A stretch of 64,000 nt of DNA from an uncultured Tateyamaria sp. (GCF_947503045.1 NZ_CANNCF010000001.1:992001-1056000), one strand, 5' to 3'; numbered from the stretch's first letter, positions 46,905-55,069 are shown. The notes: generated by a model from the sequence alone, not told the origin. Program-made: numbers and translations.

Positions 46905-47354
46905 ATGAAACGTACAACATTCATCACCGTAATCGCAGCAGCCGCGGTGGGTCTGACCACCTTGTCCGCCATGGCCCGCGAAGGCCGCCCGGACTTTGCC
47001 ACGCTGGATGCGGATGGCAATGGCGAGGTCACGTTGAGCGAATTGCAGGCCCAGGGTGCGGCCCGGTTTGCTGCCGCCGACACCGATGGCGACGGGTTTT
47101 TGACCCAGGGTGAACTCGAAGCCGCCGCGCGGGACCGTGCCGCCGATCGCGCGACCCGGATGCTGGAGCGGATGGATGCCAACGAGGATGGCAAGCTGTC
47201 CGCAGACGAGATCAAGCACCCCCGTCGCGACCCGGCCCGCATGTTCGAGCGCCTTGATGCCGACAACAGCGGTGGCATCTCCGAAGAGGAATTCCAGGAG
47301 GCCCGTGCCCGGTTCCACGAGCGTCGCGGCGGCAAAAAGAACAGCGACAACTAA
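46905..47354 (+). CDS. Periplasmic EF-hand calcium-binding protein
   Basis: This 149-aa protein has a cleavable signal peptide (MKRTTFITVIAAAAVGLTTL then SAMA) and four EF-hand loops: residues 35-46 (DADGNGEVTLSE), 59-70 (DTDGDGFLTQGE), 91-102 (DANEDGKLSADE) and 118-129 (DADNSGGISEEE). All four keep Asp at position 1 and Glu at position 12, so calcium binding is expected in the periplasm. It precedes the ECF sigma gene by 57 nt, a gap with a GC hairpin, and probably belongs to the same stress circuit. The C-terminus is basic. Confidence 0.9.
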   Translation: MKRTTFITVIAAAAVGLTTLSAMAREGRPDFATLDADGNGEVTLSELQAQGAARFAAADTDGDGFLTQGELEAAARDRAADRATRMLERMDANEDGKLSADEIKHPRRDPARMFERLDADNSGGISEEEFQEARARFHERRGGKKNSDN

Positions 47355-47411
47355 GAGCAGCCCCGTCCTGCCCCTTGCAAACGGGGGCGGTGCGGGGATA
47401 GCCCGGACCTG

Positions 47412-48002
47412 ATGGCCATGCCGCTTGATACTGATCCGCACACGGATGACGCCGACCTGCTGGCCCGTTATGCCAAGGGTGACGGTGGTGCGGCGCGTGT
47501 GTTGACTGTCCGGCTGACGCCTTACGCTTACGGGCAGGCGGTGCGGTTGCTGGGCGACAGGGCCGAGGCCGAGGATGTGGCCCAGGAGGCCATGTTGCGC
47601 CTGTGGCGCATCGCGCCGGACTGGCGCGCGGGTGAGGCCAGGGTGACCACATGGCTGTACCGGGTGGTGGCCAATCTGTGCACGGACCGGCTGCGCAAAC
47701 GTGGCCGGGCGTCGCTGCCTCTGGACGAGGTGACCGAACCGCAGGATCCGGCCCCGTCCGCCGAGGCGCGCCTGCAGGGCCAGGCCCGCATGGCCGCCTT
47801 GCGCGCCGCCCTTGCCGACCTGCCCGAGCGGCAGCGGATCGCGGTGATGATGCGCCATTTTGAGGGTGCCTCGAATCCGGAGATTGCTACGGCCCTCGGG
47901 ATCAGCACCGAAGCGGTGGAAAGCCTGACCGCGCGGGGCAAACGCGCCCTTGCGGCAGCCCTAAAGGGCCAGGCCAGCGCCCTTGGATATGAAGAAGGAT
48001 GA
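47412..48002 (+). CDS. ECF-family RNA polymerase sigma factor
   Basis: This 196-aa sigma factor has region 2 at about residues 25-92 (LLGDRAEAEDVAQEAMLRLW, then RVTTWLYRVVANLCTDRLRK) and region 4 at about 128-190 (LPERQRIAVMMRHFEGASNP, then EIATALGISTEAVESLTARG). It would direct transcription of a stress or metal regulon. It is translationally coupled to the next gene by an ATGA overlap, the usual layout for an anti-sigma factor. A second ATG lies two codons in. Confidence 0.93.
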   Translation: MAMPLDTDPHTDDADLLARYAKGDGGAARVLTVRLTPYAYGQAVRLLGDRAEAEDVAQEAMLRLWRIAPDWRAGEARVTTWLYRVVANLCTDRLRKRGRASLPLDEVTEPQDPAPSAEARLQGQARMAALRAALADLPERQRIAVMMRHFEGASNPEIATALGISTEAVESLTARGKRALAAALKGQASALGYEEG

Positions 48003-48376
48003 CCGATATGACCCAGCCCCCAAAACAGCCCGATGAGGCGGAATGGATCGACGGCCTGCTGGACGAGCTTGCCGGGACGCCCCTGCCGGACACGCCGGAT
48101 GATCTGATGGCGCGGGTTCTGGGCGATGGGCAGGCGCTGATGCCGCCCCCCGGCGGGCCGCGCGCGCCGGTACCTTGGTGGCGTCAGGTCGTGGAGGGCA
48201 TTGGCGGCTGGACGGCAGTGGGTGGCCTTGTGGCCGCCGCCGCCACAGGCTTTGTCGTTGGCCTCGGCGGCTTGGACGACATGGGCCTGTCTACCCCTTG
48301 GGTGTTGGGGGAGGAGGCATATTATGACAGCCTTGGCACGCTGGATGCCTTTGGCTGGGATATGGAAGAGGGTTGA
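47999..48376 (+). CDS. Putative anti-sigma-like single-pass membrane protein
   Basis: This 125-aa protein has an acidic N-terminal cytosolic part (DEAEWIDGLLDELAGTPLPD), one membrane helix near residues 62-85 (GGWTAVGGLVAAAATGFVVG) and a short acidic periplasmic tail. The size, topology and ATGA overlap with the sigma gene suggest that it is the cognate anti-sigma factor, although no zinc-binding HxxxCxxC motif is present. RBS GAAGAAGGA lies just upstream. The role is inferred from position and topology. Confidence 0.65.
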   Translation: MTDMTQPPKQPDEAEWIDGLLDELAGTPLPDTPDDLMARVLGDGQALMPPPGGPRAPVPWWRQVVEGIGGWTAVGGLVAAAATGFVVGLGGLDDMGLSTPWVLGEEAYYDSLGTLDAFGWDMEEG

Positions 48377-48378
48377 AC

Positions 48379-48852
48379 ATGAACGCAGAGACCACACCCA
48401 GACGCTGCCCGCTCTGGATCAAGATCGCGTTGGCGCTGTCGCTGGCACTCAACCTTGCCATCGCCGGTCTAGTGGCCGGATTTGTCTTGCGGGGTGGACC
48501 CTTGGCGGGGCGCGGCCCGTCGATGGGTTATGCGATGCCTTATGTGCTGGCCTTGCCGCGCGAGGACCGTCGCGAGGTGTTTCGCACCTTGCGAAACGAC
48601 AAGGACCTGCCCGACAGGCGCGCGCGACGTGCTGCGTATAGCGAGATGATTGCCGCCCTGCAGGCCACCCCGTTTGAAGTGTCGGCGGTCGAAGCCGTGC
48701 TGGCCCGACAGGGCGAGGGTGCTTCGCGTGTGCAGGCGGTGGCGCAGGCGGCGTGGCTTGAAGCGGTGTCAGGGTTCAGCGATGAAGAGCGGCTGGCCTA
48801 TACCGCGCGCATGCAGGAGGCGCTGGATCGTCGCAAGCCGCGCAAGAAATAG
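48379..48852 (+). CDS. Periplasmic heavy-metal sensor/resistance protein (CnrR/Spy-like)
   Basis: This 157-aa protein has an N-terminal membrane anchor (about residues 16-40, LWIKIALALSLALNLAIAGL) followed by a long alpha-helical periplasmic domain with LPREDRREVFRTLRNDKDLP and DRRARRAAYSEMIAALQATPF. This is the pattern of the metal-sensing CnrX/CpxP-like superfamily that feeds ECF anti-sigma complexes. The start is ATG 48379, two nt after the previous stop. It completes a four-gene EF-hand, sigma, anti-sigma, sensor unit. The metal is not predictable from the residues seen. Confidence 0.8.
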   Translation: MNAETTPRRCPLWIKIALALSLALNLAIAGLVAGFVLRGGPLAGRGPSMGYAMPYVLALPREDRREVFRTLRNDKDLPDRRARRAAYSEMIAALQATPFEVSAVEAVLARQGEGASRVQAVAQAAWLEAVSGFSDEERLAYTARMQEALDRRKPRKK

Positions 48853-48864
48853 GCGGGGCGGCCC

Positions 48865-50262
48865 TCAGGCGGCGGGGCGCAGCAGCGTGACCCGGTCCCG
48901 CCCTTCGGCTTTGGCCCCGTAAAGCGCCTTGTCTGCCCGATCCAGCAGCGCCTCGGCGTTCATCGGCAGTGTTCGGGCTGCGTTGATTGTCGGATCGCAG
49001 ACCGTCAGACCAATCGAGATCGTGGCTGTCACGAGGGTCGCTTGCCCCGGCACCTCGAACGGTGTATTGCGGATCATGCGGCACAGCCGCTGGGCGGCCT
49101 TGCGCGCATTGCTGAGGCCCGCGCCGGGCATCACGATCAGGAACTCTTCGCCCCCGATACGCGCCACAAGGTCCACCGCACGCAGGTTTTCCCGCAAACG
49201 CCGCGCAGTTTCGACCAGCACCGCGTCGCCTGCGGCATGGCCATGGGTGTCGTTGATCCGTTTGAAATGATCCATGTCCGCGACCATGACGGCAAAGGGT
49301 TTCTTGGATTGCGCCGACCGGTCGGCGATCCGCGCCAGATGCGGCATCGCGTAGCGGCGGTTGTGCAGGCCTGTCAGCGGGTCGATCACCGCCGCCTCGA
49401 TGCCCGAACGCACGGTGTCGCGCAGCGCATCCGACATCCGCTTGCGCGCCATCAGCGTATCGAGGCGCAGGGCAAGTTCTGCTGGATCCCGATCAAACCC
49501 CATCAGGTCATTGGCCCCCATATCCAGCATCTGCGCCCCAAGGCGCGGATCGGGATCGACCTGCACCACCATGATGGCGCTGTGGCGGGTCGCCCCGTGG
49601 CTGCGGATCGTGGCGAGAAGGCCCAGCATCTCCGGTCCCCGATCCGGTTCGATCACCAGCACAAAGGCATCCGGTGCGGTGTCAGTCGCATCGCCCGTGA
49701 CGCCTGTGGCCGGGGTGCACAGGGCCAGATGTGCGGACAGGATCGGTCTGAGAGCGGCCTGCCATGGTTCGAGGTTGTTTGGATTGGTCGAGATCACCCG
49801 CACGGACTGGCGCGGGCCGAATTGGGCGCTCGGCTCGGCAAATCCGAGCGCGCGCGACGTGCCGTCCCGCAAGGTCCATTCACTGGCCGAGGCATAGGCC
49901 CGCATCACCGACCGGGTCCGCGCCAGCAGCAGCATGTCATCCACCGGGCGTTCCAGCACATCCTCGACTCCGGCGGCAAACAGGCGCTGGCGGTCACGCG
50001 TCGCACCCGGCGCGCCGATCACCATCACCGGGACCTTGCCGTTCAGCCCGACCTTGCGCAGTCGCGCGAGCAGTCGCACCGCGTCGCCATCGGGCAGGGT
50101 GTCGGCACACAGGATCATGTCGGGGACGGTTTTTGCGATCAGGCCCATCGCCTCGCCGATGCTGCCCGCCTGCATGATTTCGTAATGACTGGCCGCTAGT
50201 TTGACACGCAACACGATTCGGTTTGTTGCGATGGCGTCAATGACGAGGATCTTACCGTGCAT
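48865..50262 (-). CDS. PleD-like response regulator diguanylate cyclase
   Basis: This 465-aa protein has two receiver-like domains (about residues 1-120 and 150-275) and a GGDEF domain (about 290-465). The active site reads ARIGGEEFLIVMPGAG, and the upstream RAVD five residues before GGEEF is an intact inhibitory I-site, so c-di-GMP synthesis with feedback is predicted. In the first receiver the acceptor Asp is in ILCADTLPDGDA, but the switch Lys is replaced by Arg (LERPVDD). The second receiver is degenerate. No cognate kinase is nearby. It converges with the metal-sensor gene, 12 nt away. Confidence 0.92.
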   Translation of the reverse strand: MHGKILVIDAIATNRIVLRVKLAASHYEIMQAGSIGEAMGLIAKTVPDMILCADTLPDGDAVRLLARLRKVGLNGKVPVMVIGAPGATRDRQRLFAAGVEDVLERPVDDMLLLARTRSVMRAYASASEWTLRDGTSRALGFAEPSAQFGPRQSVRVISTNPNNLEPWQAALRPILSAHLALCTPATGVTGDATDTAPDAFVLVIEPDRGPEMLGLLATIRSHGATRHSAIMVVQVDPDPRLGAQMLDMGANDLMGFDRDPAELALRLDTLMARKRMSDALRDTVRSGIEAAVIDPLTGLHNRRYAMPHLARIADRSAQSKKPFAVMVADMDHFKRINDTHGHAAGDAVLVETARRLRENLRAVDLVARIGGEEFLIVMPGAGLSNARKAAQRLCRMIRNTPFEVPGQATLVTATISIGLTVCDPTINAARTLPMNAEALLDRADKALYGAKAEGRDRVTLLRPAA

Positions 50263-50357
50263 CGGCCGTGTCCATTTCGTTACAATTCCTGTGCATTCGT
50301 TTTTTGTTGGTTTAAGTTAACAAAGGGTTTCCAAACGTGCCGAAAGGGCCAAATGGG

Positions 50358-50642
50358 ATGGCAATGTCGCAAGAATCCGCCGAAGTGGTCGGTTTGAAGG
50401 CGCTGGGCTGGATGGCGGGCAACGAAGAGCTGCTGCCCGTATTCCTTGGTGCGACCGGCGCAAGCGAGGCGGATTTGCGCGCTGGCGCCTCCGATCCGGC
50501 CTTTCTGGGCGCGCTGTTGGACTTCATCATGATGGACGATGCGTGGGTGCGCGCGTTTTGTGACAGCGCCGGGATTGCCTATGATCAGCCAATGTATGCG
50601 CGCGTTGCCCTGCCGGGTGGTGATCAGGTGCATTGGACGTGA
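50358..50642 (+). CDS. DUF3572 protein
   Basis: This protein of about 94 aa has the DUF3572 core AEVVGLKALGWMAGNEELLP, FLGATGASEADLRAGASDPA and FLGALLDFIMMDDAWVRAFC. It is small, helical and cytosolic, with no known function. The start is uncertain: GTG 50337, ATG 50358 and ATG 50364 are all in frame, and homology starts near the last. The stop overlaps the GTG start of the HAD gene, so the two are translationally coupled. It is divergent from the PleD-like gene. Confidence 0.82.
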   Translation: MAMSQESAEVVGLKALGWMAGNEELLPVFLGATGASEADLRAGASDPAFLGALLDFIMMDDAWVRAFCDSAGIAYDQPMYARVALPGGDQVHWT

Positions 50643-51355
50643 GCGGTGTGACCCCGCCGATCAAGGGCATGATCTTTGACAAGGACGGCACTTTGTTTGA
50701 CTTCGCCACAACATGGGAGGCCTGGGCGGCAGCCTTTTTGCTGCGTATCGCTGGCGGTGATCGGGGCCACGCGGCGGTTCTGGGCAGTGCCATTGGCTTT
50801 GATTTCAAGGCGCGCCGGTTTGCCCGCGATTCCCTGGTGATTGCAGGCACCGCCGGAGAGGTGGCCGCAGCCCTCGCCCCGCATGTGCCCGAGACGTCGC
50901 CGGAACAGTTGCTGGGGATGCTCAATGAAGAAGCCGGGCAGGCGCCGCAGGCCGAGGCCGTTCCACTGGTGCCGTTTCTGGCGGCCCTGCGTGCCCGTGG
51001 GTTGGCCCTTGGCGTCGCGACCAATGACGCCGAGGCCCCGGCGCGCGCCCATCTGGAGGCCGCAGGCGTCACCGGCCATTTCGATTTTATCGCCGGGTTT
51101 GACAGCGGCCATGGCGGCAAGCCTGCGCCGGGGCAGTTGCTGGCCTTTTGTGCCGCCACCGGGCTGAGCCCGGACACGGTCGTGATGGTCGGGGACAGCC
51201 TGCATGACCTGCGCGCGGGGCAGGCGGCGGGCATGCGCTGTGTCGCCGTGCTGACCGGGATGGCCGACGCGGACGACCTTTCCCCCTTTGCGCAGATCGT
51301 GTTGCCGGACATCGGTCATATCCCCGACTGGCTGGATACTGTGGCCACAGCCTAG
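50639..51355 (+). CDS. HAD-superfamily phosphatase (phosphoglycolate phosphatase-like)
   Basis: This 238-aa HAD hydrolase has the nucleophile motif GMIFDKDGTLFDFA at the N-terminus, a helical cap domain, the Thr/Asn-containing LGVATNDAEAPA as motif II, a lysine in GHGGKPAPGQ and motif IV VVMVGDSLHDLRAGQAAGM. It resembles Gph-like phosphatases, but Gph activity cannot be proven from sequence. The start is GTG 50639, overlapping the DUF3572 stop; the alternative TTG is two codons earlier. It is the last gene of a two-gene unit. Confidence 0.88.
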   Translation: MSGVTPPIKGMIFDKDGTLFDFATTWEAWAAAFLLRIAGGDRGHAAVLGSAIGFDFKARRFARDSLVIAGTAGEVAAALAPHVPETSPEQLLGMLNEEAGQAPQAEAVPLVPFLAALRARGLALGVATNDAEAPARAHLEAAGVTGHFDFIAGFDSGHGGKPAPGQLLAFCAATGLSPDTVVMVGDSLHDLRAGQAAGMRCVAVLTGMADADDLSPFAQIVLPDIGHIPDWLDTVATA

Positions 51356-51466
51356 GTCAACACGACGCCTCCGCCCTTGAAAACGACATAGGCCGTCGCA
51401 AACGGCAATGTCGCCGCGCGCTGCCTGAGGTGTCTTGGGAGGCGAACCGCAGCGGAGGGACATGCC

Positions 51467-53029
51467 ATGGCTGACACCGAGACAAGGCGCAAGACACGCG
51501 GCGGCGGGCGCGCCGGGGCGGCCGCACGTCGTGGCGGAGCCGTGATCGAGCAGATGCCGTGGAACCCGCCGGTCCTGATTGATCCTCCTGTCGAGCCGCT
51601 GTCCCCCGAAGGGGTCGCTGCGATCCACGATGGTGCGATGCGAATCCTCGAAGAGATCGGAATCCAGTTCCTGAACGAAGAGGCCCTTGTCATCCTGCGC
51701 GAAGCGGGATGCAAGGTGGACGGCGATCTGGTCTTTATGGACCGGGAATTCGTGATGGAAATGGTGGGCAAGGCCCCGTCCGAGTTCACGCTGACCCCGC
51801 GCAATCTGGACCGCAAGATCACCATCGGCGGGCGGCACATCACCTTTGGCAATGTCTCTTCGCCACCGAATTACTGGGATATGAACATCGGAACCAAGGT
51901 GCCCGGCACCCGCGAGATGTGCGCCAACCTGCTGAAACTCACGCAGTATTTCAACTGCATCCACTTTGCTGGCGGCTATCCGGTAGAACCGGTGGACATC
52001 CACGCGAGCGTGCGCCACCTCGACGTGGTCTATGACAAGCTGACGCTGACCGACAAGGTGATGCACGCCTATTCGTTGGGCAAGGAGCGGGTCGAGGACG
52101 TGATGGAGATGGTGCGCATCGCCGGCGGCCTCACGGACGCCGAATTCGAAGCCTCACCTCGGATGTACACCAATATCAACTCGACCTCGCCGTTGAAACA
52201 CGACCACCCGATGATCGACGGTTGTCTGCGGCTGGTACGGCGCGGGCAGGCGGTGGTGGTGACCCCGTTTACCCTTGCGGGCGCGATGGCCCCTGTGACC
52301 ATGGCAGGTGCTGTGGCCCAGTCCATCGCCGAGGCGCTGTGTGCCATTGCCCTGTTCCAATATGTGCGCCCCGGCACGCCCTGCGCGATCGGGACATTTA
52401 CCTCGAATGTGGACATGAAATCGGGCGCACCCGCCTTTGGCACACCGGAATACATGCGTGCGACTCAGATGACCGGGCAACTGGCGCGGTTTTACGGATT
52501 GCCCATGCGCTCATCAGGTGTGTGCGCGGCCAATGTGCCGGACGGGCAGGCCATGTGGGAGACCTCAAATTCGCTCTGGGCGGCGGTGCAATCGGGCACC
52601 AACATGGTCTATCACGCGGCAGGCTGGCTTGAGGGCGGGCTGATCGCGAGCCCCGAGAAATTCATCATGGATTGCGAGATTCTTCAGCAAATTCAACGCT
52701 ATCTGGACCCGTCCCTGACAGCCACAGGCCCCGATGAGATCGCGCTGGACGCGATCAAGTCAGTGGGCAATGCCGGCCACTTCTTTGGCATCCAGCATAC
52801 GCAGGACCGCTATGCGACCGCATTTTACCAACCCTTCCTGAGTGACTGGAAAAACTATGAAGGCTGGGAGGCGTCGGGCGGCGTCTGGACGCAGGAGCGC
52901 GCGCATACGATGTTCAAGAATATCATCAACAATTTCGAAGCCCCCCCTCTTGATCCCGCGATCCGTGATGAGCTGGCCGATTTCGTGGCGCGACGCAAAT
53001 CCGAAGGGGGCGCCCCCACCGACTTTTGA
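51467..53029 (+). CDS. Trimethylamine methyltransferase (MttB) family protein, non-pyrrolysine
   Basis: This 520-aa MttB-superfamily protein would transfer a methyl group from a quaternary or tertiary amine to a corrinoid protein. The barrel is complete, from AIHDGAMRILEEIGIQFLNE through GGRHITFGNVSSPPNYWDMN and PFTLAGAMAPVTMAGAVAQS to GHFFGIQHTQDRYATAFYQP. There is no in-frame amber codon, so it is of the pyrrolysine-free type whose characterised members demethylate glycine betaine, proline betaine or carnitine. No corrinoid or activating gene is adjacent. An Arg/Gly-rich N-terminus (TRRKTRGGGRAGAAARRGG) precedes the domain. Confidence 0.88.
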   Translation: MADTETRRKTRGGGRAGAAARRGGAVIEQMPWNPPVLIDPPVEPLSPEGVAAIHDGAMRILEEIGIQFLNEEALVILREAGCKVDGDLVFMDREFVMEMVGKAPSEFTLTPRNLDRKITIGGRHITFGNVSSPPNYWDMNIGTKVPGTREMCANLLKLTQYFNCIHFAGGYPVEPVDIHASVRHLDVVYDKLTLTDKVMHAYSLGKERVEDVMEMVRIAGGLTDAEFEASPRMYTNINSTSPLKHDHPMIDGCLRLVRRGQAVVVTPFTLAGAMAPVTMAGAVAQSIAEALCAIALFQYVRPGTPCAIGTFTSNVDMKSGAPAFGTPEYMRATQMTGQLARFYGLPMRSSGVCAANVPDGQAMWETSNSLWAAVQSGTNMVYHAAGWLEGGLIASPEKFIMDCEILQQIQRYLDPSLTATGPDEIALDAIKSVGNAGHFFGIQHTQDRYATAFYQPFLSDWKNYEGWEASGGVWTQERAHTMFKNIINNFEAPPLDPAIRDELADFVARRKSEGGAPTDF

Positions 53030-53132
53030 CGCAGGTTTTCCGGTCGCCAAAAGTGAATAGATTTTTATCTGTTATCGGATTGTTTAGTCCTGATTGCCAA
53101 GAATGCTGGCGAGGATTTGGGATTAGACCGTC

Positions 53133-53720
53133 ATGCATGGGCTTATAAACAGGGCAATACAGCGTTTTGTCGTCGACAGCTATGGGGCTGACACGTGGGT
53201 CGAGGTCGCGCGCATCGCCAATCTGGGCTTTGTCGAATTCGAATCCATGCTGACTTATGATGATGATCTGACGCCGACAGTGCTCGATTCCGTCAGCTTT
53301 GTGCTGGACCGTGGCCGCGACGAGGTGATGGAAGATATCGGGACCTATCTGGTCTCGCATCCCAATGTCGAGGCGCTGCGCCGCCTGCTGCGATTCAGCG
53401 GCGTCGATTTTGTCGAATTCCTGCATTCCCTTGATGACCTGCCCGACCGCGCCCGCCTTGCCGTGTCGGATCTGAAATTGCCGCGCATCGAATTGCAGGA
53501 TCATGCACCCGGACAGTTCAGCCTGATCTGTCAAAGCGAGATTGAAGGTTATGGCCATGTGATGATGGGTGTTCTGCGCGCCATGGCCGATGATTACGGA
53601 GTGTTGGCCGTGCTGGAACATGAAGGATCCGGAGAGGGGATAGAAACCATTTCGATCAGCCTGATCGAAACCGAATTTGCAGAGGGCCGGTCATTCGAAC
53701 TTGGCGCGCGTACGCTATGA
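53133..53720 (+). CDS. H-NOX (HNOB)-like sensor lacking the canonical haem histidine
   Basis: This 195-aa protein has the H-NOX fold pattern: MHGLINRAIQRFVVDSYGADTW at the start, EFESMLTYDDDLTPTVL, and the helical FVEFLHSLDDLPDRARLAVS. In haem-binding H-NOX the equivalent of SLDDLP ends in the proximal His (LDNLH), but here that place is Pro104; the nearest His is His98. The YxSxR haem-propionate motif is replaced by Cys133-x-Ser135-x-Ile137 (ICQSEI). Haem binding is therefore doubtful or altered. It overlaps the next gene by ATGA, so it should work with the HNOBA-GGDEF partner. Confidence 0.82.
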   Translation: MHGLINRAIQRFVVDSYGADTWVEVARIANLGFVEFESMLTYDDDLTPTVLDSVSFVLDRGRDEVMEDIGTYLVSHPNVEALRRLLRFSGVDFVEFLHSLDDLPDRARLAVSDLKLPRIELQDHAPGQFSLICQSEIEGYGHVMMGVLRAMADDYGVLAVLEHEGSGEGIETISISLIETEFAEGRSFELGARTL

Positions 53721-54754
53721 CGGGGGATGAACGTCTCACACGCACGCTGGATGTCCTGTGCCCGATGCATATTTTGCTATCGGACACGGGCGAGGTGATC
53801 CATGCCGGACCGACGGTTCAGAAACTGCGCCCGGACACCCCACTTGAGGGGAAAAAGTTCCTCGATATCTTTGATCTGAAGCGGCCGCGCGCCATCACCA
53901 CGATGGACCATCTGCGCGAAAGTGCGGGCACCAAGCTGCATCTGCAATTGCGCGATGAGCCGCAGACCGAGATCAAGGGCGTGCTGATGCCTGCGCCCGC
54001 CGAGGGCCAAAGCATCGTCAACCTGTCCTTTGGTATTTCGGTCGTGGATGCGGTCACGGATTATGCCCTGACCAGCGCGGATTTTGCCGCCACCGACCTC
54101 ACGGTCGAGATGCTGTACCTGGTCGAGGCGAAATCGGCGGCCATGGATGCCTCGCGCAAGCTGAACCTGCGCCTCAAAGGGGCGATGATTGCCGCCGAGG
54201 AACAGGCGTTCACCGACACTTTGACCGGTCTCAAGAACCGCCGCGCCATGGATCACGTGCTGGCCCGCCATGTCGAATGGGGTACACGATTTGGCCTGAT
54301 GCAGGTCGACCTGGACTGGTTCAAGGCAGTGAACGACACGCTCGGCCATGCCGCGGGCGACTATGTCTTGCAGACAGTTGCACGCATCATGGTCGAGGAA
54401 ACCCGCGAAAGCGACACGGTCGCCCGCGTCGGCGGGGACGAGTTCGTGATCATCCTGCCATACGCCCACGGGACCGAAGCGCTCGAAGGGATCGGGCAGC
54501 GCATCATCGATCAATTGTCCCGCCCGATCACCTACCAGGGAGAGGTGTGCAAAATCTCTGCCAGCATCGGAATGGCCTTTCACGAACCCCAGTCCCCGCA
54601 GACCGTGGCCGAGATCATGGACAATGCCGATGTCGCGCTCTACGCCTCCAAGGCCAATGGCCGGGCGACGCAGACGCTCTATGATCCCGCCTTGCGCAAC
54701 CGGGCGATGCCTGCGCTGGACCGCGACAGCAACGACTTTGAACGGCAGTCCTGA
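53717..54754 (+). CDS. HNOBA-GGDEF diguanylate cyclase, partner of the H-NOX-like sensor
   Basis: This 345-aa protein joins an HNOB-associated domain (about residues 1-150: LCPMHILLSDTGEVIHAGPT, then FLDIFDLKRPRAI and MLYLVEAKSAAM) to a GGDEF domain (about 170-335) with the intact catalytic RVGGDEFVIIL. A short coiled segment (ASRKLNLRLKGAMIAAEEQA) links them, as in soluble guanylate cyclases. It should make c-di-GMP under control of the overlapping H-NOX-like protein. There is no RxxD I-site at the usual distance (ESDTVARVGGDEF has SDT), so product feedback may be absent. It ends 400 nt before pucB. Confidence 0.88.
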   Translation: MTGDERLTRTLDVLCPMHILLSDTGEVIHAGPTVQKLRPDTPLEGKKFLDIFDLKRPRAITTMDHLRESAGTKLHLQLRDEPQTEIKGVLMPAPAEGQSIVNLSFGISVVDAVTDYALTSADFAATDLTVEMLYLVEAKSAAMDASRKLNLRLKGAMIAAEEQAFTDTLTGLKNRRAMDHVLARHVEWGTRFGLMQVDLDWFKAVNDTLGHAAGDYVLQTVARIMVEETRESDTVARVGGDEFVIILPYAHGTEALEGIGQRIIDQLSRPITYQGEVCKISASIGMAFHEPQSPQTVAEIMDNADVALYASKANGRATQTLYDPALRNRAMPALDRDSNDFERQS

Positions 54755-55025
54755 TGGGCCGTATGCCACCGGTGAAATTGCCCGTTAAGCGTCTCTGACA
54801 CAAAAAGAATCGCAGGCGGATGCATGCCCGCCGGGTGGCCGAATCCGCCTGAATCTCTACGCAAACAGACGTTTCAGAATGGTGGCTGCCCACCGCCACG
54901 TCGAAAAGTCCTGCCAACCGTCTTGCCAAACAGTGCTGCGTAAGTGCTTGTCAGCGCGCATTTGCGGTCCAAAACGCAGGTTTTGAGCGGGCTGATCACC
55001 AAGCCAAAAGGCAGCATTCTGCAGA

Positions 55026-55043
55026 TGTACATCTGGATTTACA
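55026..55043. promoter_or_regulatory. PpsR/CrtJ-type box 1 (TGT-N12-ACA)
   Basis: TGT at 55026-55028 and ACA at 55041-55043 with exactly 12 nt between match the PpsR/CrtJ operator that represses puc and bacteriochlorophyll genes in oxygen and light. It lies 116 nt upstream of the pucB start, 26 nt before a second box in the same phase. Confidence 0.75.
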
Positions 55044-55051
55044 CTTGAATG

Positions 55052-55069
55052 TGTCAGATAATGCTGACA
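55052..55069. promoter_or_regulatory. PpsR/CrtJ-type box 2 (TGT-N12-ACA)
   Basis: TGTCAGATAATGCTGACA is an exact TGT-N12-ACA with additional dyad symmetry (TGTCAG/CTGACA). It contains a GATAAT stretch that could be the -10 element, so PpsR binding would directly cover the promoter. Tandem boxes a few helical turns apart are typical for cooperative PpsR binding. Confidence 0.78.

Noticed and set aside
54813..54851. Hairpin after the HNOBA-GGDEF gene as a terminator
   Set aside because: The 9-bp stem is real, but no T-run follows on the plus strand; the T-rich side faces the wrong way, so I list it only within the regulatory region.
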